The notes beneath the pieces were generated by a model. It was not told the DNA's origin, did not search any database, and was given only the letters and a program-made list of their open reading frames with translations. Below, piece after piece: positions 9,768 to 18,394 of a DNA stretch of 64,000 nt (positions within the stretch are counted from its first letter, which is position 1; every line of letters begins with the position of its first letter). The stretch spans positions 6,351,266 through 6,415,265 of the forward strand of contig NZ_KQ976354.1 in assembly GCF_000346485.2 (NCBI RefSeq). The letters run 5' to 3'. This DNA comes from Scytonema hofmannii PCC 7110 (GTDB lineage Bacteria; Cyanobacteriota; Cyanobacteriia; Cyanobacteriales; Nostocaceae). The translations under genes were made by a program, and so were the position numbers.

Positions 9768-12700
9768 ATGAACAATCCCTCAGACACTATCGACTATCAA
9801 TCCCGCTTAAAAAATGCACTTGTTGCACTCCGAGAAATGCGAGCCAAGCTTGATGCAATGCAGTATTCTAAGACAGAACCGATCGCAATTATTGGGATGG
9901 GTTGTCGATTCCCAGGTGCAAAAAACCTACAAGCTTTCTGGTCTCTGCTGCGTGATGGAGTTGATGCTATTACAGAAGTTCCTCCCGACCGATGGGATAT
10001 CAATGAATTTTATGACCCGAATCCTGATACACCAGGGAAAATGTATGTCCGAAGTGCTGGATTTATAGACCAGGTAGACCAGTTTGAACCGCAATTTTTT
10101 GGTATCACTCCACGGGAAGCTATTAGCATGGACCCCCAACAGCGACTCCTGTTAGAGGTCAGTTGGGAAGCGATCGAGCACTCTGGGACTGCTCCAGAAG
10201 GACTCAGAAACAGCCAGACTGGGGTTTTTGTTGGGATTACAACTAATGATTATTTGCAACTTCAGGTAGAATCTGGCGATCGCACCAACATTGACGCCTA
10301 CAGTACCACAGGAAATTGTTTGAACGCTGTGGCTGGTCGTTTGTCATATACCCTGGGTCTTGTGGGTCCGAGTATGATCGTCGATACAGCGTGCTCGTCG
10401 TCATTGGTAGCGATCCATCTTGCTTGTCAAAGTTTACGCAATCAAGAGTGTAATTTAGCTCTTGCTGGTGGGGTTAACCTCATTCTGTCACCAATTTCAA
10501 CCATTGCGACTTGTAGAGCCAGGATGCTAGCTCCTGACGGTCGCTGCAAAACCTTTGATGATTCAGCTGACGGTTTTGCTCGCGGAGAGGGTTGCGGGGT
10601 TGTGGTTCTTAAGCGTTTAAGTGATGCGATCGCCGATGAAGACAACATTTTGGCTGTGATTCGGGGTTCAGCAGTCAATCAAGATGGACCTAGTAGTGGT
10701 CTGACAGTTCCTAATGGAGTCGCTCAACAAGCACTGCTTCGCAAAGCCTTGGCTAACGCTGGGGTAGAACCAACACAAGTAAGCTACATTGAAGCTCATG
10801 GTACGGGTACATCTTTAGGAGACCCAATTGAGGTAGAGTCTTTGGGAGTTGTACTGGGTCAAGGACGCTCGAAGGAACAACCTTTAGTTATTGGCTCGGC
10901 GAAGACTAATATTGGTCACTTGGAATCAGCAGCTGGGGTGGCTGGGTTAATTAAAGTCGTGCTGTCATTGCAAAATAAAGAAATACCTCCCCATTTGCAC
11001 TTCAACAATCCCAATCCTCACATCCGATGGACAGAACTTCCAGTGGTAGTTCCAACTCAAAGAATGTCTTGGAGAGCAGAAAATGGACTCCGCATTGCAG
11101 GGGTGAGTGGGTTTGGCGTTAGTGGAACCAACGCTCACTTAGTGCTTGAGGAAGCCCCTCTTAGGGAGATGGGGAGAAAACGTGACTCCAGCTCGGAAGA
11201 GCGCCCCTTGCATTTGCTTAGCCTTTCAGCAAAAAGTGAAGAAGCATTACAGCAATTAGTCAGCGACTTTTACACAACCATCAAAGCTAATCCCAACCTC
11301 AACCTCGCTGATGTTTGCTTTACAGCCAATACGGGTCGTTCTGTCTTTGACCATCGATTGGCGCTGGTTGCGAAAAACTTACCCCAGGTGTGTGAACAAC
11401 TCGCAGCCTTTAGTGTTAAGCTCAACCCAGATAACGTGTTCGCAGGGTTCTTTAAAAACACCCATAAGCCCAGGATCGCATTTTTGTTTACCGGACAAGG
11501 CTCCCAGTTTGCAGGGATGGGACGCCAACTTTACGAACAAGCGCCCGCCTTCCGTGAAGCACTTGATCGCTGCGATACTATCTTGCGTCCCTACTTACAA
11601 CAACCCCTGTTGTCTGTACTTTATCCAGCAGCAACTTCGGACTCTCCTATCAACCAGACTGCTTACACCCAACCAGCTTTGTTTGCCCTAGAATATGCTT
11701 TATTTGAATTATGGCGCTCTTGGGGAATTACTCCAGATGTGGTCATGGGTCATAGTGTCGGTGAATACGTGGCGGGTGTCAGTGCAGGAGTGTTCAGTTT
11801 AGAAGATGGTCTGAAACTCATAGCAGAGCGATCTCGTCTGATGCAAGCCCTACCACTAGGAGGTGAAATGGCTGCAGTGTTTGCAGATGAAGCCACTGTA
11901 CGGGCTGCGGTCTCTCCCTATGGACGAAAAATTGCGATCGCAGCCCTCAATGGACCGCAAAACGTAGTGATTTCCGGTGAAGGAGAGAGTGTACGAGCAG
12001 TCGTTGTGGAATTGCAAGCTTGTGGAATTTGGTCTCGGCGCTTGAACGTGTCCCACGCATTTCACTCGCCCTTGATAGAACCAATGTTAGATGCTTTTGA
12101 GCAGCAAGCAGCAACTGTTACCTACAGCGAACCTAACATAGACCTCATCTCCAATGTCACAGGTCAACTGGTGCGCCCATCAGAAATGAGTCAAGCCAGC
12201 TATTGGCGGAATCATGTACGCAAAACCGTGCGATTTGCTGATGGAATACAAACGCTACACGCACAGGCGATCGATATTGTTGTGGAAATCGGACCAAATC
12301 CAGTACTGATTGACATCGGGCGACAGTGTTTCCCAGAAGGAACAGAGGTATGGTTACCTTCACTGCGTCGAGAACATGATGATTGGGAGCAGCTCCTCCA
12401 AAGTTTGGGACAGTTATACGTCAACGGCGTGAAAGTTAACTGGTCGGGTTTTGACCGGGATTACCAACGTGCAAAAGTGTCTTTACCTACCTATCCTTTC
12501 CAACGCCAACGTTATTGGTTGGACATCAAAGCCGTCGAAGTACCTTCCAAAAAAGAGCAAACACAACTCAAAAACCAAGAGACTTTCTCAACAAGCATTC
12601 CAGAAACAAACTTTCAAGACCGCATCTTTGCTATAATTGCTAAGACAAGCGGACGAAAACAAGACCAACTGACTCCGGATATGTCCCTAGAGGGAGACCT

Positions 12701-14609
12701 TGGTCTAGATTCTCTCATGATGACCCAACTCATGAGCGACTTAGTAAAACTTATTCCAGACGACCAAAAGACAGCATTTAGCAATTACTTTTCCTTACGT
12801 GACCTGATGCAGTCGCAAACCGTAAGGCAAGTCATTCAAAGATTTGAAGAATGGCAACCCTCTAGTGAAAAAGATACAAACAGCACAGAAGAAACCAAAG
12901 TTGTCAATCTAGACCCACATGAGCAGCGATCGCACCCACAACCAGCGAACGAAAATGTCTTACCCCCACTCCCTACTCCCTACTCCCCACTCCCCATACT
13001 ACATGGTCAGTATTTTCACTTAGTAGGACACTGGGTTGTTAGTTCCAACAGTCTGTTCTCTTCCTTGCGTTTACAAGGGTCTTTTGATACAGACGTTGCG
13101 TGGCAAAGCTGGAAACACCTGATATCTCGCCATCCCATGTTGCGCGCTCGCTTCCACGTACCAGAAGGAGCAACTCGCTTTAGAGACTATCAGATGGAAG
13201 TTCTCGAAGAAGCGATTCCCCCTGAAATCCCAGTCACCGATCTCAGACATCTTGACACTGATGCTCAAGAACAGGCAATACAAGAAGAGTTACAGCGATG
13301 GCTGAATTACCAATGGTCAATGATTGAATGGCCACTGCATCGATTTTCCGTACTCCAGTTAGGAGATAACGATTATCAACTGTTTCTAGGTAACGAACAT
13401 TTGATATCAGATGCGTTGGGAAATCATATCATACTGCGCGAATTTATGGAAATTTACCGCGCACTTATCAGCAACGATGAACCCAATCTGCTTCCAGCCA
13501 CCACATTACAAGAGTACTCCGAAGTCGTGGGAGCCATGAATGCTTGGTATGACCCAGAGGAAGACCGTTTACTAACAGAGTATACTAGCAAACAGGGTAA
13601 AGATTCTTACTTCTGGAATCCACAAGGTGGTACTGTTAATTACACGCATCCTGAATTTCACACCCAGAGATACCGTCTTGGACGCGAAATCACTGCTAAG
13701 CTAATTGCCCAAACCCGTGAATGGCGATTACCTATCAATTCCCTCTTAATGGGAGCATTCCTGCGAGCAGTTGTGAAGTTTCAGCAGTCCTCTCAACCTG
13801 CGATCGTGCAAGTCCCCACTGGTGGTAGAATCTATCCAGGGGTAGATGCTTCTCATATAGTCAGCAGTTTCGCACAGAATCTCGCACTCAGCTTCGCACC
13901 GCCGCAACCAAACGAAGATTGGTCAACTCTGTTAAACCGTCTTCATCAGGAAATTCAAAATGGAATAGCCAGTGGACTTGACAGATCTCAAACTCGTCAG
14001 ATTGGCACAATTTTCCGAAACAATATAGCGTTAGAAGACGGCAAAATACCCGACCATAGTGTAGCTGTATTCCGGAGTGCGTTAAAATCCAATCTCTATT
14101 TCCCTTACACCGGACACACCCACATTGACACTCAATACGGTTCTATAGCGGTAACTAGTTATCAAGCAGGTGGTATAAACGCTGCAGGAACGATAGATAT
14201 CTTACAAGAGATATTTGACGACAGCCTGCATCTGTTTGCAAGTTACGATCGCAAATTCTTCAACCTGTCCGTAATTGACAGCTTAATGAAGGAATACATT
14301 TCTCAGATAGAAGAATTAACCTCACTGACAATTCAACACCAAGAAATAACACAACCGCTTCCAGCGTCCCAAAAAGAGACTAATACTAATATCGAGTCTC
14401 TACTTAGACAGGTAGCAGAGGAAATTTGTCACTACCCAATTACCTCTGAAGAGATGGATCAAGATTTAGAAGCGGACTTAGGTATGGATTCACTAGAACG
14501 CATACGTATCGTTACCCGTCTGGAAAAATTGCACGGAAAAGTCGATCGTCAAGCCTTGTTCAGTTGCAGAAGTTTGCAGGAAATGGCAACTGTATTGAAC
14601 AGGGAGTAG
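9768..14609 (+). CDS. PKS-NRPS hybrid, KS-AT-ACP-C-carrier
   Basis: The ATG at 9768 is preferred over the TTG at 9753. KS: Cys209 (DTACSSSL), His344 and His384. AT: Ser663 in GHSVGE, with HAFHSP for malonyl-CoA. There is no reductive domain; a first carrier follows (DLGLDSL, Ser982). A Pro-rich linker made of CT-rich DNA repeat leads to a condensation-like domain with the altered active site EHLISDA (His1211 and Asp1215 kept, first His replaced by Glu1210, final Gly by Ala). A second carrier ends the protein (DLGMDSL, Ser1575). The unreduced keto unit on carrier 1 could be joined to an amino acid held on carrier 2. No A domain lies in this protein; the next gene supplies one. The stop codon comes from the repeat that follows. 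Confidence 0.92.
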   Translation: MNNPSDTIDYQSRLKNALVALREMRAKLDAMQYSKTEPIAIIGMGCRFPGAKNLQAFWSLLRDGVDAITEVPPDRWDINEFYDPNPDTPGKMYVRSAGFIDQVDQFEPQFFGITPREAISMDPQQRLLLEVSWEAIEHSGTAPEGLRNSQTGVFVGITTNDYLQLQVESGDRTNIDAYSTTGNCLNAVAGRLSYTLGLVGPSMIVDTACSSSLVAIHLACQSLRNQECNLALAGGVNLILSPISTIATCRARMLAPDGRCKTFDDSADGFARGEGCGVVVLKRLSDAIADEDNILAVIRGSAVNQDGPSSGLTVPNGVAQQALLRKALANAGVEPTQVSYIEAHGTGTSLGDPIEVESLGVVLGQGRSKEQPLVIGSAKTNIGHLESAAGVAGLIKVVLSLQNKEIPPHLHFNNPNPHIRWTELPVVVPTQRMSWRAENGLRIAGVSGFGVSGTNAHLVLEEAPLREMGRKRDSSSEERPLHLLSLSAKSEEALQQLVSDFYTTIKANPNLNLADVCFTANTGRSVFDHRLALVAKNLPQVCEQLAAFSVKLNPDNVFAGFFKNTHKPRIAFLFTGQGSQFAGMGRQLYEQAPAFREALDRCDTILRPYLQQPLLSVLYPAATSDSPINQTAYTQPALFALEYALFELWRSWGITPDVVMGHSVGEYVAGVSAGVFSLEDGLKLIAERSRLMQALPLGGEMAAVFADEATVRAAVSPYGRKIAIAALNGPQNVVISGEGESVRAVVVELQACGIWSRRLNVSHAFHSPLIEPMLDAFEQQAATVTYSEPNIDLISNVTGQLVRPSEMSQASYWRNHVRKTVRFADGIQTLHAQAIDIVVEIGPNPVLIDIGRQCFPEGTEVWLPSLRREHDDWEQLLQSLGQLYVNGVKVNWSGFDRDYQRAKVSLPTYPFQRQRYWLDIKAVEVPSKKEQTQLKNQETFSTSIPETNFQDRIFAIIAKTSGRKQDQLTPDMSLEGDLGLDSLMMTQLMSDLVKLIPDDQKTAFSNYFSLRDLMQSQTVRQVIQRFEEWQPSSEKDTNSTEETKVVNLDPHEQRSHPQPANENVLPPLPTPYSPLPILHGQYFHLVGHWVVSSNSLFSSLRLQGSFDTDVAWQSWKHLISRHPMLRARFHVPEGATRFRDYQMEVLEEAIPPEIPVTDLRHLDTDAQEQAIQEELQRWLNYQWSMIEWPLHRFSVLQLGDNDYQLFLGNEHLISDALGNHIILREFMEIYRALISNDEPNLLPATTLQEYSEVVGAMNAWYDPEEDRLLTEYTSKQGKDSYFWNPQGGTVNYTHPEFHTQRYRLGREITAKLIAQTREWRLPINSLLMGAFLRAVVKFQQSSQPAIVQVPTGGRIYPGVDASHIVSSFAQNLALSFAPPQPNEDWSTLLNRLHQEIQNGIASGLDRSQTRQIGTIFRNNIALEDGKIPDHSVAVFRSALKSNLYFPYTGHTHIDTQYGSIAVTSYQAGGINAAGTIDILQEIFDDSLHLFASYDRKFFNLSVIDSLMKEYISQIEELTSLTIQHQEITQPLPASQKETNTNIESLLRQVAEEICHYPITSEEMDQDLEADLGMDSLERIRIVTRLEKLHGKVDRQALFSCRSLQEMATVLNRE
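12960..13004 (+). repeat. In-frame CTCCCTA-type tandem repeat inside the PKS-NRPS hybrid
   Basis: CCCACTCCCTACTCCCTAC is followed by variants of the same heptamer. It translates as a Pro/Leu/Tyr-rich linker between the first carrier and the condensation domain, so the repeat is tolerated in an interdomain linker without breaking the frame. Confidence 0.8.
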
Positions 14610-14886
14610 GGAGTAGGGAGTAGGGGAGGAGCGTCTCGCCCGTTCCACAAGATACACAAACTTGCCAGCCTCAATTGTACTCCCGTCCCGGTACAAGATT
14701 ACCAATTTTCTTCTTCTCTTTCTTCGTGTCCTTTGCGTCTTTGCGGTTCATTCAAATAAGTAATCTTCGGACGAGACAGGAGTAGTGGATAAAACCTTCT
14801 TCACCTCGATATTACCAACGGGCGAGACGCCCGTCCCACAAGATACACAAACTCAATCCAAAATCTAAAATCTAAAATCCAAAATA
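14602..14886. repeat. Repeat-filled spacer between PKS hybrid and NRPS
   Basis: GGGAGTAGGGAGTAGGGAG begins within the last PKS codons and provides the TAG stop. A second part carries facing CGTCTCGCCCGT and ACGGGCGTCTCGCCCGTT-like segments (around 14631 and 14819), the CTTTGCGTCTTTGCGGTT repeat at 14730, and CTAAAATC/CCAAAAT heptamers ending six bases before the next ATG. No gene is visible. Confidence 0.7.
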
Positions 14887-17835
14887 ATGAAAATGAACAA
14901 GACTGTGGAAATTCCTTACCTAAAAATTGTCGAACAGATTCAGCAAACACCTGATGCTGTAGCAGTATTGCATAAAGAAACCAAATTGACTTACGCCGAA
15001 TTACATCGCCTTTCCAATCAAGTTGCGAATTATTTGCGGACTTTAGGTGTAGGACCAAACACCTTGGTAGGTATTATGACCCAGCGCGGTCCTCTCATGG
15101 TAGTAGGAATTTTAGGTATCCTTAAAGCTGGTGGTGCTTATGTTCCCCTCGATCCTTCTTACCCAGCAGAACGGATACGCTATATTTTAGACCATGCCAA
15201 AATTGACACTTTGCTTGCTGAGTCCCAAGTGACTTCCAAACTTGAAGAGTGCTTGGATGAGAAGTCGCTGTTGCATACCCTGATGTTTTTGGACAATGAA
15301 GAAACTTTCCCAGCAAGAAAAGAACTAAGCTTAGTTGATAAAAATATTTGGTCTGCTGTCTCAGATAAGGATGTAAATTATACTAATTCTCCAGATGATT
15401 TGATGACAGTTCTGTATACTTCTGGGTCTACAGGTCGCCCTAAAGGAGTCATGCTTAACCATCGTGGCTATATGAACCGCCTAGAGTGGATGCAAAATAC
15501 CTTTCAGTTAAAACCCGGAGATCGAGTAGCACAGAAAACTTCTTTCTGTTTTGATATATCGGTTTGGGAACTCTTTTGGACGCTGATGGAGGGAGCTACA
15601 ATTTGCCCTGTAGAGAGGGAAACAGTCATCAATCCTTGGGATTTTGCACAGTGGATCGAGGACACCCAAATTAATATTATGCACTTTGTCCCTTCGCTGT
15701 TTGGAGAGTTTATCAGTGCTTTGGAAGATGAAACTTGGTCATTTCCTCACCTACGTTGGTTAGTCTTTAGTGGTGAAGCTTTACCATTATCTTTTATACA
15801 ACGTTGGATTGATAAGTATGGTACAGAGACTGGGTTAGCAAATTTGTACGGACCGACTGAGGCGTCTATTGACGTGACTGCTCATATTATCACTCAGCGA
15901 CCTGATGAGAATATTCCTATCGGTAAAGCGATTGATAACGTCTACATCAAGATACTAAATGAGCAAATGCAGCCAGTTGCGCCAGGAGAGTTAGGAGAAC
16001 TTTGGATAGGAGGTATACAACTGGCTAAGGGTTATCTTAACGATGTGGAACGAACATCAGCAGCTTTTCGCTCCAATCCCTTTTCTGAGATTCCTGGAGA
16101 ACATCTCTATCGTACTGGCGATTTGGCAAAAGAATTGCCAGATGGTAGTTTTGAATACCACGGGCGTATCGATCATCAAGTTAAGATACGTGGTTTTCGT
16201 GTAGAATTGGGAGAAATCGAAAGCGTTCTCAATACTCACCCATCAGTACGTGAAGCAGCAGTCTTAGCAGTAGATTATGGAGCTGGACAGAAAAGGTTGG
16301 TCGCTTGGATGTCAGGACAGAAGGTTAACAACCGACAAATTAAGGAACATCTCTCCAAGCAACTACCAGATTACATGATTCCTCAACGATTGGAATGGCT
16401 CCCCAGTTTGCCCAAGAATCATAATGGTAAGTTGGATCGCAAAGCTTTGCTGGCTTTACTACCTGAGAACCGTTCAACAACTGAAAAAGCTGTCACTGCA
16501 ACTGATTCATTTGATGAATATTTACCCCTTGGTCCTGGTCAGCGTTGGCTGACATCATACTTCCAGCCTCCTTACCAGTGGACGGGGTACTCGCGGTTTC
16601 TATACCACAAACCCTTAAATCTGGAGCTTTTCAACAAAGCTCTTAACCTTATGGTGATACGCCATCCCGCCTTGCGTACTGTGTTTGTCTCACACCAAGG
16701 TCAATGGCAACAGCGAGTGCTCGGTCAACCTCAGCCACTTACGGTTAGCTTTCACGATCGCAGTCACCTTACAGACGAACAGCGCGATGAACAAATCCAC
16801 ACCATGATACAACAAAGCAGCCAAAAACTCCAGATTAATGAGTGGCCTTTGATGTCAACAATTGTGGTTAAGGTGAGTGAATCTTGCTACGATATTGCAA
16901 TTGTTGCACACCATATCATTGCTGATATGTTAAGTACCAGTGTATTATTTAAGGAACTCTGGTACGCATATGACCAGATGTTGGCGGGTGGAAATGTCAG
17001 CTTTGAAAACTCCTCTCCACCTTCTTACACAGATTACGTGCGTTTGCTTGTGGAACAAGACAAAGGTGGTGCTTTGGCGAGCCACGTTGATTATTGGAAT
17101 TCTCAGTTTCCTTCTAGGGAATACACGTTCGTAGTTCCTTTTGACCATCTTAATGGCTCGAATGATGAGGCTTCCGCTTGCAGTCAAAAATTTATCTTGA
17201 CTAAAGAACAAACTGATACACTGGTACGCAAAGCTAAACAGCACTATGGTTGTAATGTGTATACTCTTTTACTGGCTCCTCTGTATCAGCTGATGGCAAA
17301 TTGGTCTGACAAATCTTGGGTCGTGGTTAGCCATCGTACCAACGGTAGAGATTTGGGTGCAAATCATCTGTTTTGGGAAAGCGTCGGTAATTATGCTGTC
17401 AATTTTCCTGTGGGAATCAACGTAGAACATCAGGAAAAGTGGGAACAGATTATTAAGAATATTAAAGATGGATTTGATGGGTTGCCAATGAATGGTAATA
17501 CGTTTGATTGGATATGCGATCGCTTGCCCAGCCATATCTATCCTGATGCTAATTTGACACCTATACGGGCGAATTACCTGGGGAACCGCACTCTCCCGGT
17601 ATCTGAGGTGTTTGAGTTCTTGGCGGAAGATCGCGATCGCCGATTGTCTCCTCCCGAACAAAAACGCACAACCTTGCTGGAGTTTTTCTTTTTCACCATC
17701 AATGGAAGCTTACACTTAGAAATCGAATACTCTCGCAATTTTCATCTGAGCGAAACTATCAATGAGCTGGGTAAGCAGTACTTAAAGCTTATGGATGATA
17801 TGCTTGCAGCGATGTATGTGGAAATAACTGGTTAA
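14887..17835 (+). CDS. NRPS protein, adenylation-condensation, no carrier domain
   Basis: Residues 20-520 form an adenylation domain with YTSGSTGRPKG, LYGPTE, YRTGDL and NHNGKLDRK. Reading the ten specificity positions by eye (Asp223, Ile224, Trp227, His266, Val293, Ser295, Leu320, Ile328, Asp329, Lys) gives DIWHVSLIDK, close to the known serine code DVWHLSLIDK. Residues 535-975 form a condensation domain with AHHIIADM (His675, His676, Asp680). The usual carrier between A and C is absent: after KLDRKALL the chain goes straight into the C domain. Serine is therefore probably loaded in trans, most simply on Ser1575 of the preceding protein. There is no thioesterase. The C-terminal C domain could release the chain or form an ester or amide. 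A second ATG at 14893 is also possible. Confidence 0.9.
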   Translation: MKMNKTVEIPYLKIVEQIQQTPDAVAVLHKETKLTYAELHRLSNQVANYLRTLGVGPNTLVGIMTQRGPLMVVGILGILKAGGAYVPLDPSYPAERIRYILDHAKIDTLLAESQVTSKLEECLDEKSLLHTLMFLDNEETFPARKELSLVDKNIWSAVSDKDVNYTNSPDDLMTVLYTSGSTGRPKGVMLNHRGYMNRLEWMQNTFQLKPGDRVAQKTSFCFDISVWELFWTLMEGATICPVERETVINPWDFAQWIEDTQINIMHFVPSLFGEFISALEDETWSFPHLRWLVFSGEALPLSFIQRWIDKYGTETGLANLYGPTEASIDVTAHIITQRPDENIPIGKAIDNVYIKILNEQMQPVAPGELGELWIGGIQLAKGYLNDVERTSAAFRSNPFSEIPGEHLYRTGDLAKELPDGSFEYHGRIDHQVKIRGFRVELGEIESVLNTHPSVREAAVLAVDYGAGQKRLVAWMSGQKVNNRQIKEHLSKQLPDYMIPQRLEWLPSLPKNHNGKLDRKALLALLPENRSTTEKAVTATDSFDEYLPLGPGQRWLTSYFQPPYQWTGYSRFLYHKPLNLELFNKALNLMVIRHPALRTVFVSHQGQWQQRVLGQPQPLTVSFHDRSHLTDEQRDEQIHTMIQQSSQKLQINEWPLMSTIVVKVSESCYDIAIVAHHIIADMLSTSVLFKELWYAYDQMLAGGNVSFENSSPPSYTDYVRLLVEQDKGGALASHVDYWNSQFPSREYTFVVPFDHLNGSNDEASACSQKFILTKEQTDTLVRKAKQHYGCNVYTLLLAPLYQLMANWSDKSWVVVSHRTNGRDLGANHLFWESVGNYAVNFPVGINVEHQEKWEQIIKNIKDGFDGLPMNGNTFDWICDRLPSHIYPDANLTPIRANYLGNRTLPVSEVFEFLAEDRDRRLSPPEQKRTTLLEFFFFTINGSLHLEIEYSRNFHLSETINELGKQYLKLMDDMLAAMYVEITG

Positions 17836-18394
17836 ATCCGTAAGATTTGCCCTCACCCTAGCCCTCTCCCTTTGGGAGAGGGGACAGGAAACATCCCAAT
17901 TTTACAATCTTGCTATTCTGCCCTCACTCCCAACCCCAGACCGTCCTACTAGTCTGTCAAGCCAAAATTGACGGGTGAAGACAGACGCGGAGACGCGGTG
18001 ACACGGGGACGCGGAGAATTTTATGACCCAGCAAAGTTGATGTGACGGACTACTCTCTTATTCCCCTTCTCCCCAGGGGAGAAGGGGTTAGGGGATGAGG
18101 GCAATTCATTTTGAGAAGAGTTCTAGTTCCCATAAAAGTGCATTTTTTAAATAATTCCGTAATCTTTGAGTTTGGACTTGATGAATTAATAGAAGTCCAT
18201 AAATTGCAGCACAGTATTTAGTAGGATTTAATTTTTATAACCTGAACTCTGGAATGCAAATTAATTCCAGTGATGTTGATGTGGCTTTGAGAACAAGTTA
18301 AGCAGGAGTACTCACCCAAGTTTATCAAGGCATATATTCATTCTCTTTTGTTTTACCAGAGTCAACAAGGTCCCTAAATAAGGAAATTTAGGAA
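17836..18394. other. Intergenic region with facing CCCTCTCC repeats and a MITE
   Basis: GCCCTCACCCTAGCCCTCTCC at 17849 faces GGAGAAGGGGTTAGGGGATG near 18078, so the two arms can pair around a 110-bp MITE-like element at 17947-18054. The remaining AT-rich 250 bp before the next gene probably holds its promoter. No ORF of note. Confidence 0.6.
17947..18054. mobile_element. MITE-like element, AGTCTGTCA family
   Basis: The left end TACTAGTCTGTCAAGCCAAA is roughly complementary to the right end CAAAGTTGATGTGACGGACT. The core has CGGAGACGCGG units. Three relatives occur at 34221-34355, 34347-34480 and 42281-42411. Confidence 0.55.
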
